NCBI GenBank assembly: GCA_049522195.1
Contig: JBEKOB010000015.1
Location: 1 to 59,630 of the forward strand
Length of the DNA stretch: 59,630 bases
Source of the DNA: UBA9647 sp049522195
GTDB lineage: Bacteria; Bacteroidota; Ignavibacteria; UBA10030
Reading direction: 5' to 3'
Positions 16,473-25,973 of this stretch are shown in pieces; the stretch's first letter is position 1; every line of letters begins with the position of its first letter. The notes below the pieces were generated by a model, which saw nothing but the letters and a program-made list of their open reading frames with translations, searched no databases and was not told the DNA's origin. A program made the translations under genes and the position numbers.

Positions 16473-17741
16473 ATGAACATGAAGAAGCAAAGAATAGCTG
16501 TCGCATATTCCGGAGGTCTCGACACATCAGTGATTGTGAAATGGCTTCAGGAGAAATATAACGCAGATGTCATCACGGTAACCGGAAACCTGGGCCAGAA
16601 GAAAGAACTGACAGGCGTTTCGGAGAAAGCATACAAGACCGGCGCAAAGAAAGTTTACATCCAGGACCTGCGGGAAGAATTTGTCGAGGAGTACATCTTT
16701 CCGGTGCTCAGAGCCGGGGCATTGTATGAACACACCTATCCGATGGCAACATCGATCGGTCGCCCGTTGCTTGCCAAATCGCTGGTCGAGGTGGCGAAAC
16801 GGGAGCGTTGCACGGCTGTTGCTCATGGCTGCACCGGCAAAGGGAATGACCAGGTGCGGTTCGAAGCGGCGATCGCCGCGCTTGCGCCAAATCTGAAGGT
16901 GCTGGCTCCATTGCGTGATTGGGAGTTCAAATCACGCGAAGAGGAAATCGCATACTGCGAAAAGCATGGCATTCCAGTGTCAGCGACAAAGAAGAACCCA
17001 TACTCCATCGATGAAAACGTATGGGGGACGGCGATAGAATGCGGCGTTCTGGAAGATCCGATGGTTGAGCCCCCGGCGGACGCATATCAGCGAACAGTGT
17101 CTCCGCAGGACGCTCCGGACAAGCCAACGTATGTGACCATCGAGTTCAGGCAGGGTGTCCCTATTGCCCTCGATGAAAAGAAGATGTCGGGATTTGACAT
17201 CATTGATTCACTGAACGAAATCGCCGGCGCAAACGGCGTCGGACGCATTGACCTTATCGAGAACCGCTTGGTTGGTATCAAGTCGAGAGAAGTCTATGAA
17301 GCCCCTGCAGCTGTTGTCCTTCATTTTGCCCACCGGGAACTGGAGCGGCTGACGCTCGACAAGGAGGTGGCGCACTATCTCGGAAAGCTATCCCAGGATT
17401 ATGCAACGATGATTTACAACGGCCTCTGGTTCACGCCTCTCCGCTTGGCGCTTGACGCGTTCGTGAACGAGACGCAAAAGACCGTCAACGGTGTTGTGAA
17501 GCTCAGGCTCTACAAGGGCAATGTCGAGATTGCCGGACGGATGTCGCCAAATTCGCTCTACGACACAAAGCTCGCAACGTACACAGTGGAAGACACCTTC
17601 GATCACAAGGCGAGTGAAGGTTACATCAAGATCTTCAGCCTGCCCGGAAAGACGTTTTATCAGGTGAACCCCAACGGATTCGCGAAGAGGCATCGGCTGA
17701 AACGAAAAGTGAAGAAGGTCGCGGCCAAGGTGCGAAGGTAG
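16473..17741 (+). CDS. argG: argininosuccinate synthase
   Basis: Joins citrulline and aspartate with ATP in the penultimate step of arginine synthesis. 422 residues. The PP-loop AYSGGLDTSVIVKW is at about 10-23, and TGKGNDQVRFE (about 121-131) is the family's second signature. The C-terminus is Lys/Arg-rich. ATGs at 16473 and 16479 are both possible, with GAAGGA at 16466-16471 too close to the first and better placed for the second. No ARG-box-like dyad was seen upstream. A repeat and hairpin follow the stop, then the envelope gene block. Confidence 0.96.
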   Translation: MNMKKQRIAVAYSGGLDTSVIVKWLQEKYNADVITVTGNLGQKKELTGVSEKAYKTGAKKVYIQDLREEFVEEYIFPVLRAGALYEHTYPMATSIGRPLLAKSLVEVAKRERCTAVAHGCTGKGNDQVRFEAAIAALAPNLKVLAPLRDWEFKSREEEIAYCEKHGIPVSATKKNPYSIDENVWGTAIECGVLEDPMVEPPADAYQRTVSPQDAPDKPTYVTIEFRQGVPIALDEKKMSGFDIIDSLNEIAGANGVGRIDLIENRLVGIKSREVYEAPAAVVLHFAHRELERLTLDKEVAHYLGKLSQDYATMIYNGLWFTPLRLALDAFVNETQKTVNGVVKLRLYKGNVEIAGRMSPNSLYDTKLATYTVEDTFDHKASEGYIKIFSLPGKTFYQVNPNGFAKRHRLKRKVKKVAAKVRR

Positions 17742-17751
17742 CAGCGTTGCA

Positions 17752-17876
17752 CGTCATCCCAAGGGAATGCTTTTCAGATGACGTACCTGAGCAGGTGACC
17801 GAAGGATCTGCCCCCTGGTTTCGTCATCGCAGGTGGGCTGACATGTTTCAGATTCTTCGCTCCGCTCAGAATGACA
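17752..17876. repeat. GTCATCC-type dispersed repeat, copy 1
   Basis: Begins with CGTCATCCC and ends with TTCTTCGCTCCGCTCAGAATGACA, so the two ends are inverse complements in outline (GTCAT...ATGAC). It carries the internal phrase CCGAAGGATCTGC. Copy 2 is at 23261-23398. The rest of the 491-bp gap 17742-18232 holds the hairpin at 17909-17934 and no further gene that I can recognise. Confidence 0.7.
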
Positions 17877-17908
17877 TACACTTTTTTTTTGACAACCTGT
17901 TTCGTGCG

Positions 17909-17934
17909 AAGCCGGTGAGATTTTTCACCGGCTT
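17909..17934. terminator. repeated 10-bp hairpin downstream of argG
   Basis: AAGCCGGTGA (17909-17918) pairs perfectly with TCACCGGCTT (17925-17934) across a 6-nt loop. There is no good U-run after it, so termination is plausible but not certain. An almost identical hairpin occurs at 23427-23454, also just after a GTCATCC repeat and an operon end. Confidence 0.5.
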
Positions 17935-18232
17935 TGCTGTTGCTGATAACTCCTCTTGACATCCTCATTTCATTGCCACACCGAACACCTTCGTAAGAAG
18001 TCGGTTCTAGAGCTGATGTTATCTTGAGATTCTCACTTCTGGAAAGCTCCACAAAAGTTGCATGGGTGTATGCTGTATGATACGCCTAGGCCTTTCCGCG
18101 ATAGTTGATAATTGCTAAGATTGGGTTTTCTCAGAGAATTATAGTAGTCTTCGTGGTACAAAGGTTGAAGAGTGTTTTAGGTTTGGCCCTTTTGGCCGAA
18201 TTGCCCCCCAGACACCGACCGGATCCCAATCC

Positions 18233-19246
18233 GTGAAAAACGTTTCACTCGTACCCACACTAAGCCCGAAACTAACAACTTTTCGCGTGCATCTGAAAAG
18301 CTATCTCAGTTTCCTTCTTGTGGGCATTGCACTCCTTTTCTCTACGTCCTGCAATCACACTTTTTCCCCCAAGGCTCCCTTCGAACAGCAATTGGTTGTC
18401 TATTCGGTACTGTTGACCGATCGCGACATTCAGTTCGTGCGCGTCTACACGAATTATGACGTATCTGGATTCGATCCTTTCCAAAACAAGTCGGACACGC
18501 CCGTCACCGGAGCCCAGGTAGTTATCACAGGGCCGCATGGTTCGTACACGCTCAAAGACACACTCCTGACCCGCCCAGACACAAGCCGGTACAAATCTCC
18601 AATATCCGCGTATGCAGGACGATGGCGGGCGGAACCAGGACAGACCTACAAGCTAACCGTCGATGCACCTGGAATTGGTACCACGAGTGCGTCGGTGGTG
18701 ACCCCCAGCCTATCACAGACAAAATATTGGTATAGCATCGATATACTGGATGACCCGGATAACTACAAGGGGACGAGCTCGGTCGGAGCTTACACCGGGC
18801 TCTTGCAGTCCACGAAAGGTTTCTCGTTTCAATTGGTGATCGAGTATCTCGTACTGACCCCGGCCGGATGGAAAACGGAGAGCATAGAAGTACCTGTGTG
18901 GGCATCCTCCAACTTTGCATATGTCGGTTATCCTTCGGTCTACAAGGTATACTTCTATGCCGGCGGAGTGTACTCAAAGGACATCTACACAAGGACACTT
19001 CAGAGAGTGTACAAGCTCTATGCCGGCTCGAAACTGACATTCCAGAGAATCATGTTTCGCTTCCTTCAGCTCGATCAGAATTGGTGGAACTACTACAGTA
19101 CCGTGCGCAAGTTTCAGGACCCGTTGTCGATCAGGCTTGACGAGCCAGACTTCACAAACCTCAGTAACGGGTACGGATTGTTCGGCGCGCTCACGGTTGA
19201 TTCGCTCGAGCACACATACCCTCCCGAGTTCCCCTATAACCGTTGA
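18233..19246 (+). CDS. DUF4249-type outer-membrane lipoprotein
   Basis: 337 residues. The signal peptide ends in the lipobox LFSTSC, placing the lipidated cysteine at residue 40. The mature part begins FEQQLVVYSVL and has QFVRVYTNYD, TPVTGAQVVITGP and YAGRWRAEPGQTYKLTVDAP, the beta-rich pattern of DUF4249 lipoproteins encoded beside TonB-dependent receptors in Bacteroidota. It probably sits on the outer membrane as a partner of the next gene, whose start it nearly touches. The start is GTG at 18233. The upstream gap contains no clear promoter. Confidence 0.7.
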   Translation: MKNVSLVPTLSPKLTTFRVHLKSYLSFLLVGIALLFSTSCNHTFSPKAPFEQQLVVYSVLLTDRDIQFVRVYTNYDVSGFDPFQNKSDTPVTGAQVVITGPHGSYTLKDTLLTRPDTSRYKSPISAYAGRWRAEPGQTYKLTVDAPGIGTTSASVVTPSLSQTKYWYSIDILDDPDNYKGTSSVGAYTGLLQSTKGFSFQLVIEYLVLTPAGWKTESIEVPVWASSNFAYVGYPSVYKVYFYAGGVYSKDIYTRTLQRVYKLYAGSKLTFQRIMFRFLQLDQNWWNYYSTVRKFQDPLSIRLDEPDFTNLSNGYGLFGALTVDSLEHTYPPEFPYNR

Positions 19247-21495
19247 TGAGGCACTCGACAACATACCGGTTGCTGGCTGCGATGATCACCCTCAGCGTAA
19301 GCGCTGTTCTTTCCTTGGCGCAGGGAGTTGACGTGCGGGGTATTGTCTCCGATAGCCTTACTGCCCAGCGCATCCCGTTTGCCAACGTCATGTTGCTCAA
19401 TACTTCAAGAGGAGCTGCCACAAACAACAGTGGATTCTACCTTATCCCGCGTGTTCCACCGGGAGAGTACGAAATCGTGGCATCGGTGATCGGGTACAGG
19501 AGAAAGGTGCAGCGATTGATTGTCAGACCCGGACAGCCCGTCGACTTGAATTTTCAGCTTGCATCAGCGCCTGTCGAAAACGAAGAAGTTCTCGTGACAG
19601 CAGCACGGCGTCGTGAGGTCACTGAGATCAATACAAGCGTCCATCTGCTGGAGCAAAAGGATCTGAAACTGGCCCCGGTCATCGCGCAGGAGGACGTCTT
19701 CCAGTCGTTGAAGATGCTTCCAGGGATAGTGTCAACGAGCGACGTCAGCTCGAAATTCTACGTCAGGGGTGGAGCGGGGGATCAGAACCTGGTGCTCATC
19801 GACGGCATGAAGATCTACAATCCGTTCCATGCGATGGGAATCTTCAGCGTGTTCGATCCGGATATCGTACAGAACGTCGAGATGTATACAGGTGCATTTC
19901 CAGCCGGGTACGGTGGGCGTCTCTCGTCTGTTGTGAACATCAGCTCGCGTGACGGCCGGTCCGACAGGCTTTCCGCAAAGGCCGGTCTCGACTTTCTTTC
20001 AACCAAAGTTCATCTCGAAGGGCCGGCCATTCGCGGCACGACGTTCATGGTTAATGCACGAAAATCTGAATTCTCTGAAACATTCAAGCATATCGTGAAC
20101 CAGGATGTTCCCGTGGATTTCTATGACGTTTTCGCCAAAATGAATATGCAGCTTCCGGGAGGCTCAAAGGCCGACTTCAGCCTGCTGACCACGTCCGACA
20201 AGCTGCCGTTCGCTCAGAACAGCAGTGGTGGGCTTGCCCAGGAGCCTGATTATTTCTGGCGCACGACGGCCTTCAGCTGTTCGTTCTCAGACCTCATTGC
20301 AGATCGCGTCTTTATTCAGACATTCGCGTACTATTCGTCGTACCGCGCTAACAGAGGTACGTCGCTCAACTCCACTCTTACCCCCTCTTCTACAAGCGTC
20401 AGGGAGGCCGGTCTTCGCGCACAGGCGACATATTACACGGATGCGCAGGACCTGTTCTTCTTTGGTTTTGATTTCGGTTTCCCGTCAATCGAGTACAGGC
20501 CAATTGATATACCCGGTCAGCTTTCGAACTCGTACCATGATTTTGTTGATGCGTCCACCTGGGTGAGATATCAAGCCAAGTTCGAGAGGTGGCTCGTCGA
20601 TTTGGGCCTGCATGCGGATATCGGATCAATTGTCGTCGGTGAGCAAGGCATCGAAGGACTGCAGCCGCGGCTGAACGTAAGCTATGATTTCTTGGGTAAC
20701 TGGAAGTTGAAAGCATCGGTTGGAACGTTCAGTCAGCGCTCGATCACGGTAAACAATGAAGACGATGTCATGCCCATCTTCGACGCATGGATCAAAGTGC
20801 CGGGAAACATTCCGCCTGAAAAGGCGGTCCATTTCGTCACAGGTGTCGACGGAAACCTCGATGCAAAAACATCGATAAGCCTTCAGACGTACTACAAATA
20901 CTACAGCTCTCTCGTCGTGTACAATCGTGACAAGATTGATGCTTCCGATCCGGATTACATACAAGGGACGGGCAAATCGTACGGTGCCGAAGTTCTTCTT
21001 CGTTCCAGGATCTCTCTTGTTGATCTCTATGCCAGCTACTCGCTCAGCTGGACAACCGTCAACAATAGCGGACTTGTGTACTATCCACGCTATGACCGCC
21101 GCCATCAATTGAATCTTCTGGCTTCGATTCAACCATTCGCGCATTGTGAAGTCACGGCGAGATGGGAGTACGGGAGCGGATTTCCGTACAGTGCGACTGT
21201 CGGGTACTTTGACCGGCTCATGCTCGGCAATCCTTTTCACGACCCCATCGAGCTCGAGACAGGCCAGCCGTACACCGCGATTGGCGGCAAAAACGCAATG
21301 CGGCTTCCGCAGTATCACCGGCTTGATCTGAGCGCTACATACCGCATCACAATTTTCGGAATCAAAGGATCGGTTGGCGGGCAGATCATCAACGTGTATG
21401 ACAACATCAATATCTTCTATTTCAACAGGAAGACGGGGGAGCACACGGAGATGCTACGGTTCTTCCCCTCTGCCACGCTCAGCCTGGAGTTTTGA
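19246..21495 (+). CDS. TonB-dependent outer-membrane receptor with carboxypeptidase-like N-domain
   Basis: About 749 residues. After a signal peptide (cleaved near LSLAQG) comes a CarboxypepD_reg-like domain (GIVSDSLTAQRIPFANVMLLNTSRGA..., about 30-110). The plug domain follows, with FYVRGGAGDQNLVLIDGMKIYNPFH and FPAGYGGRLSSVVNI (about 165-230), then a 22-strand-type barrel ending in ATLSLEF with the terminal Phe typical of outer-membrane proteins. It imports a large or scarce ligand using TonB energy. ATG at 19246 is preferred to TTG at 19243. It is co-transcribed with the DUF4249 lipoprotein, and the pair is probably served by the TonB homologue at 26252. Confidence 0.88.
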   Translation: MRHSTTYRLLAAMITLSVSAVLSLAQGVDVRGIVSDSLTAQRIPFANVMLLNTSRGAATNNSGFYLIPRVPPGEYEIVASVIGYRRKVQRLIVRPGQPVDLNFQLASAPVENEEVLVTAARRREVTEINTSVHLLEQKDLKLAPVIAQEDVFQSLKMLPGIVSTSDVSSKFYVRGGAGDQNLVLIDGMKIYNPFHAMGIFSVFDPDIVQNVEMYTGAFPAGYGGRLSSVVNISSRDGRSDRLSAKAGLDFLSTKVHLEGPAIRGTTFMVNARKSEFSETFKHIVNQDVPVDFYDVFAKMNMQLPGGSKADFSLLTTSDKLPFAQNSSGGLAQEPDYFWRTTAFSCSFSDLIADRVFIQTFAYYSSYRANRGTSLNSTLTPSSTSVREAGLRAQATYYTDAQDLFFFGFDFGFPSIEYRPIDIPGQLSNSYHDFVDASTWVRYQAKFERWLVDLGLHADIGSIVVGEQGIEGLQPRLNVSYDFLGNWKLKASVGTFSQRSITVNNEDDVMPIFDAWIKVPGNIPPEKAVHFVTGVDGNLDAKTSISLQTYYKYYSSLVVYNRDKIDASDPDYIQGTGKSYGAEVLLRSRISLVDLYASYSLSWTTVNNSGLVYYPRYDRRHQLNLLASIQPFAHCEVTARWEYGSGFPYSATVGYFDRLMLGNPFHDPIELETGQPYTAIGGKNAMRLPQYHRLDLSATYRITIFGIKGSVGGQIINVYDNINIFYFNRKTGEHTEMLRFFPSATLSLEF

Positions 21496-21507
21496 AAGAG
21501 GAACGGA

Positions 21508-23208
21508 TTGACGATGCCAGTTTTGCAAAGACGATTACTCGTTCCGGCGCTCTTGATTCTTTTGATTCAGCAGTCATCCCTTACACAGGATTTGCAGACG
21601 CAGACCCCTGATCCTTACAAGCTTTTCATCAAACTCAAGGAAGGATCGAAGTTACTCAAGATCGCGCGCACACTGCGAGAGCATCCCAGCAAGTTGGACA
21701 CCCAGCAGCAAGCTGCCGAATTGATTTCGTTTGAAGCTTCATCGGGCATTGTGCGACTGCGCGCAGTCAAGCCTGAAGCTACGCTGGATCAACTTCCTGG
21801 CGGCATCGAGCGCCTCTTTGTCGCATCGCTTGCCGAAGGCACCGACCTGACTCACGCTCTTGACGCGGTTCGCACCTGCGATCAAGTGGAATATGCAGAG
21901 CCGGTGAACATGTCCGGCGGCGGAGACGCTTCCATCCACTTCACTCGACCCACCCAGGAGAGAGCCGAAACATTCGGCTTTCCTAGCGATTATTACTTTT
22001 CGCTTCAATTTGATCTTCACAACACAGGTCAATCGGATGGCACGCGAATTGGCATTGTCGGCGCAGACCTCAACGTGATTCCAGCCTGGAACATCACAAC
22101 CGGAAGCGGCGATGTCCTGGTGGCATTTCTGAGCACTGGCTTACCCGCGAACCTGATGGAGATGACGAATCTGAAATATCGAGGCTACAGGGTGTTCCGG
22201 GGATATAATTTCGTCGTGGACAATTCTGATTTCACAGACGATAGTGGCATCGGCTCTGATGTGGCCGGCATTGCAGCTGCGACAGGAAACAACAATTACG
22301 GTATTGCGGGCGTAGATTGGAAGTGTCGGATCTTGCCCGTGAAGGTAGCAGACGCGAACTTCAAGACCTCAGCGGACTGGGTCACCCTCGGTTTGACATA
22401 CGCCGCAGACCAGGGTGCAAATGTCATCTGCATAGGATGCTGGGCGATGCACCTCGAAAGTTCTGCCCTCAAAGATGCAGTTACATACGCTACTTCCAAA
22501 GGTGCGATTATCGTTGCCCCTGTAACCGCCGGATACAGTTACTACAATTCATATCCCGCTGCAAACGACAGAGTGATGTTCGTTGGGTCCACCGATAATC
22601 AAGACAAAAGGTATCTTAGCACTTACGGACGCGTTGACTTCATGGCATCGGGAGACAAGAACTTGGGTTTATATAAAACGGAGGGAATGTACGGAAATCT
22701 CAGCGGGCCCTTGGGATCCGCGCCTCTAGTCGCAGGTGTTATTTCACTGATGCTGAGTCTCAACAAGTCGCTCACCTTCGAAGAGGTATACGACATCTTG
22801 AAAGAGAGCGCGGTTGATCAGATTGGGTTCCCAAACGAGGACACGCCAGGCTGGGACCAATACTACGGATGGGGAAGAATTAACGCCTATCGTGCGTTGC
22901 GCTTGGTAAAGGAGCGCACAAAGGAGATTCCTGGATGGTTCGGAGCAAACCAGAACTACCCAAATCCATTCAATCCAGCAACCACGATCGAGTATGACCT
23001 TCCCAAAACCAACGGTTCGAAGCCATCACAGGTTTCGTTAAAGATCTACAACTTACTTGGTCAACCAGTGGCGACGCTTATTGACGAGCCGCAGTCGCTG
23101 GGATATCACCATGCACAATGGAATGCTAGCGCGCCGAGCGGCGTCTATTTTTATCGACTGCAAGTAGACGATCGAGTAGTAATAAAGAAAATGATATTGG
23201 CAAAGTGA
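21508..23208 (+). CDS. T9SS-secreted subtilase-fold protein lacking the catalytic triad (pseudo-protease)
   Basis: 566 residues: signal peptide (1-26), an I9-like prodomain (about 36-135, ending QVEYAEPV), a subtilisin-fold domain (about 160-470) and a type A T9SS sorting domain (about 485-566: FGANQNYPNPFNPATTIEYDL, GVYFYRL, IKKMILAK). The fold is clear from HNTGQ, AWNITTGSGDVLVAFL, AGIAAATGNNNYGIAGV and APLVAGVISLML, but every catalytic position is changed. The Asp of the DTG strand is S209 (FLSTG), the His of GTHVAG is D251 (GSDVAG), the oxyanion Asn of AGN is A341 and the Ser of GTSMAAP is L402 (GPLGSAP). The reading frame is intact, so it is likely a stable non-proteolytic surface or binding protein. 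It starts 12 bp after the receptor stop, in the same operon. Confidence 0.85.
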   Translation: MTMPVLQRRLLVPALLILLIQQSSLTQDLQTQTPDPYKLFIKLKEGSKLLKIARTLREHPSKLDTQQQAAELISFEASSGIVRLRAVKPEATLDQLPGGIERLFVASLAEGTDLTHALDAVRTCDQVEYAEPVNMSGGGDASIHFTRPTQERAETFGFPSDYYFSLQFDLHNTGQSDGTRIGIVGADLNVIPAWNITTGSGDVLVAFLSTGLPANLMEMTNLKYRGYRVFRGYNFVVDNSDFTDDSGIGSDVAGIAAATGNNNYGIAGVDWKCRILPVKVADANFKTSADWVTLGLTYAADQGANVICIGCWAMHLESSALKDAVTYATSKGAIIVAPVTAGYSYYNSYPAANDRVMFVGSTDNQDKRYLSTYGRVDFMASGDKNLGLYKTEGMYGNLSGPLGSAPLVAGVISLMLSLNKSLTFEEVYDILKESAVDQIGFPNEDTPGWDQYYGWGRINAYRALRLVKERTKEIPGWFGANQNYPNPFNPATTIEYDLPKTNGSKPSQVSLKIYNLLGQPVATLIDEPQSLGYHHAQWNASAPSGVYFYRLQVDDRVVIKKMILAK

Positions 23209-23260
23209 AGGGATAGCAGGAAGATTCTCATTGCCTCGCTCGATGTTGATGGAAGACAGG

Positions 23261-23398
23261 ACGTCATCCTGAGGGAGTCGTTCGACTTCGCGTTGCTTGA
23301 GCGTAGAAATCGCTCACGACGACCGAAGGATCTGCTTCCGCGAGCTACCTGCGCGCGATGGCATCGTGATTCAGATCCTTCGCTTCGCTCAGGATGAC
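23261..23398. repeat. GTCATCC-type dispersed repeat, copy 2
   Basis: Begins CGTCATCCTGAGGGAG and ends CTTCGCTTCGCTCAGGATGACC, with CCGAAGGATCTGCTTCC inside, matching the layout of 17752-17876. Gap 23209-23622 holds this repeat and the hairpin at 23427-23454; I see nothing else there. Confidence 0.75.
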
Positions 23399-23426
23399 CC
23401 TCACTCTTTTGGTGCAGTAGTTCTTG

Positions 23427-23454
23427 AAAGCCGGTGAGATTTGTCACCGGCTTT
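23427..23454. terminator. repeated 11-bp hairpin, second copy
   Basis: AAAGCCGGTGA (23427-23437) pairs with TCACCGGCTTT (23444-23454), loop GATTTG. It matches the hairpin at 17909-17934 in stem and nearly in loop. It lies after the operon that ends with the pseudo-subtilase, so it may terminate it, though a U-run is lacking. Confidence 0.5.
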
Positions 23455-23622
23455 GCCATTTCTTCGGTTTCAACAAGCAGTAATGCATTCGGCGCGTGCG
23501 GGCTTGACGCTCTACAGCGGATTGAGTAGCTTACAACATGAGGATCGGAGATTCACGTCCGATCTGTGAACGAATCAGAGATCAAGCACCAGCAGACCAT
23601 TGTATTAACAGCCCCTACAACC

Positions 23623-25932
23623 ATGCGCCGCAGCTTCGTCTATTTGATACTTGTCTCAATTTGTCTCTGCACCACACGATCCCCTGGTCAGGCATCTCAG
23701 CTAAACAACGCAACTATTGACCGTCTGCTACACCGCGCCGATTCCCTCCTGGCGCACCATATGGTATCGGATGCGGAAGATAATTATAAGGGGGTGTTAC
23801 GAATAGAACCAAAGTGCACGGCAGCATTGATGGGTTTAGGTAAATCCGAGATGGAAAGTCGCTCATGGTCGGAAGCAATTGATTGGTTTGAACAGGCGGC
23901 AGAGGCAGACAAAGACAATCTGGCTGCAAGATATTGGATGGGCATTTCCTACGGAGAGCGCGGGAGGTCCCGGTATGTGCTTGAGAAACTGCTGGCGATC
24001 GCTTCTAAAAACAGCTTCGCGAAGGAGCGCGCGGCGCTTGCAGTGGTGCTGGCCAGGGATTCCACATACAGCGATGCCATTCTGCAAATGGCCTTTAGTT
24101 ATGCGTACGAGCAGGATTATGATCCGGCCGTTCCACTGGCGTTGAGACAAATCCTTGTGACGCCGGGCCTTCGGAACGCGCATGTCGGGCTTTACAAAAT
24201 CGCCCGTGAGGCAATCGGCATGCACGAGGGAACTGCACCTCCTCGCTGGTTGTCGATGCCGCTCCTGTCCTATGGAAAGTTCTTCAAAGCTGAATGGGAG
24301 CGGAAAAAGGGAGGGCTCAATGAAGCCGAGCGCATTCTGAATGAATTACTCCCCAATCCGGGTCTTGTACGGAGACCGCTGATCCTTCTGTCGCTGGCAC
24401 GGATCAAAGCCCGGCAAGGGCTGACGGCAAAGACCGAGCAACTTGCCCTGGACGCCGTTGAAAATATCCGGACCCTCGGCGACGCGGATATTGTCTTCGA
24501 AGACATCAAATATATCATGAACGACGAAGAGCTGAGCTCATATCGTTTGCTCAGAACAGGGACAGATGCGAAGAAATTTTTCGCAACCTTCTGGACAAAG
24601 CGAAATCCGTATCCCGCAGAGCAATCGAACGCCCGCATCGCTGAACATTACAAGCGTCTGGTGTATGCCGAACAGTGGTTTGAACAATTTGGTCGCAAGA
24701 CATTTGCCCCCGAAACCATGCCGCTCGACTTTCCACAAGCGTATTTCCTCAACGAGGAATTCAACGATAAGGGGATCATCTATCTGCGCCACGGAGAGCC
24801 ACATCAGAAAATTATCACCGCGCGGTCAGGTCAAGACGTTGCAGAATCGAATGAATCATGGGTGTACCACGCCACGGACGAGTATCCGCAGATGCTTTTT
24901 GACTTCTTTGTTCCACAAGGGGGACACATTACGGAGTGGCGTCTGACCCCCGTCCTTTCTGACCCCTACATGTGGGAGGATAGGATGGAGTACTCGAACG
25001 CGTACTTGCGATTGATTCAATCGCAATCGTCGGGAGGTATGAATGAGGATTTTGCTCGGGCAACCGACGAGGGGAGGCAGATGGTGAGCATGGGAATCTC
25101 GAGCGATCGCTATGAATATACGAAGGAGCTAAAGTATTATGAATCGCCGATTTCGTTCACATGTTTCCGCGGTGCGTTTGGGCAGACTCAGGTGAGCCTC
25201 GGGTATGTTATATCGCCGGCAGAAATTGGGAGTGCATTTCCGGACTCAGTTAAGCAGTTCACTGTCGCAGCTGAATATTCGATGTATGACTCTGCGTGGA
25301 GAAAAGTCGCGACGTCGCAAAAACAACGACAGTATACGCGGGCCGGCGTAGACGGCGATGTAATGATCGAGAGTTTCCGGGCCGGTGTTCTGCCTGATTC
25401 GTATCTGGTTGCCTGGCAGGCAAAGCCCATTGACGGCAATCAGGTGTTCAGCCACAAGCAGCGGGTATTTGTTCCCGATTTTTCCGGCTCGTCGTTAATG
25501 ATGAGCGATCTTGAATTGGCATTTGCAATCGAGCCCGCCAGCGGATCGACCGGATTCAACATGGGCTCTCTTTCTGTCGTCCCGAATCCTTTGAGGCGGT
25601 GCCCACTCAACCGCCCGTTGTATCTCTACTTTGAAGCCTACAACCTCGCGAAGGACGGGAAAGGGAAGACATCATACACCATTGAATATCAGCTGACGTC
25701 GCTCGAACTCGAGAAATCGTTTCTGGCCCGACTTCTGACCGCGAATAAGAAAACCTCAATTACGGTGCCTTCGGAACGAAGCGGGAATGAAGACTGGTCT
25801 CCTGAGTATGTTGCTATCGATGTCGGCGAGCTTGAGCCGGGGAAATATCAGTTGCAGGTGAAACTGACGGATAATGTCGCCAGGAAGTCGGTCCTCCGAT
25901 CGATCACGGCGACTATCTATCAACGACGTTAA
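23623..25932 (+). CDS. TPR protein with GWxTD-like domain
   Basis: About 769 residues from the ATG at 23623, which begins a signal peptide (RRSFVYLILVSICLC...). Residues about 30-120 form TPR helices (ALMGLGKSEMESRSWSEAIDWFEQA, LAARYWMGISYGERG). At about 320-420 comes the GWxTD-type region: FWTKRNPYPAEQSNARIAEHYKRLVYAEQWF and later FNDKGIIYLRHGEPHQK, corresponding to the family's DRGxxYIxYGxP stretch. The eponymous GWxTD is itself replaced. The C-terminal part is beta-rich. GWxTD proteins are exported and of unknown role, common in Ignavibacteriota, Acidobacteria and relatives. An ATG 57 bp upstream would spoil the signal peptide. Confidence 0.7.
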   Translation: MRRSFVYLILVSICLCTTRSPGQASQLNNATIDRLLHRADSLLAHHMVSDAEDNYKGVLRIEPKCTAALMGLGKSEMESRSWSEAIDWFEQAAEADKDNLAARYWMGISYGERGRSRYVLEKLLAIASKNSFAKERAALAVVLARDSTYSDAILQMAFSYAYEQDYDPAVPLALRQILVTPGLRNAHVGLYKIAREAIGMHEGTAPPRWLSMPLLSYGKFFKAEWERKKGGLNEAERILNELLPNPGLVRRPLILLSLARIKARQGLTAKTEQLALDAVENIRTLGDADIVFEDIKYIMNDEELSSYRLLRTGTDAKKFFATFWTKRNPYPAEQSNARIAEHYKRLVYAEQWFEQFGRKTFAPETMPLDFPQAYFLNEEFNDKGIIYLRHGEPHQKIITARSGQDVAESNESWVYHATDEYPQMLFDFFVPQGGHITEWRLTPVLSDPYMWEDRMEYSNAYLRLIQSQSSGGMNEDFARATDEGRQMVSMGISSDRYEYTKELKYYESPISFTCFRGAFGQTQVSLGYVISPAEIGSAFPDSVKQFTVAAEYSMYDSAWRKVATSQKQRQYTRAGVDGDVMIESFRAGVLPDSYLVAWQAKPIDGNQVFSHKQRVFVPDFSGSSLMMSDLELAFAIEPASGSTGFNMGSLSVVPNPLRRCPLNRPLYLYFEAYNLAKDGKGKTSYTIEYQLTSLELEKSFLARLLTANKKTSITVPSERSGNEDWSPEYVAIDVGELEPGKYQLQVKLTDNVARKSVLRSITATIYQRR

Positions 25933-25973
25933 TACTGCGTCTTGAAAGTCACTTGAATAAGTCGACAATCCAA

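Noticed and set aside
17880..17890. T-run at 17880-17890 as a terminator for argG.
   Set aside because: No hairpin precedes it directly; the nearest hairpin follows it.
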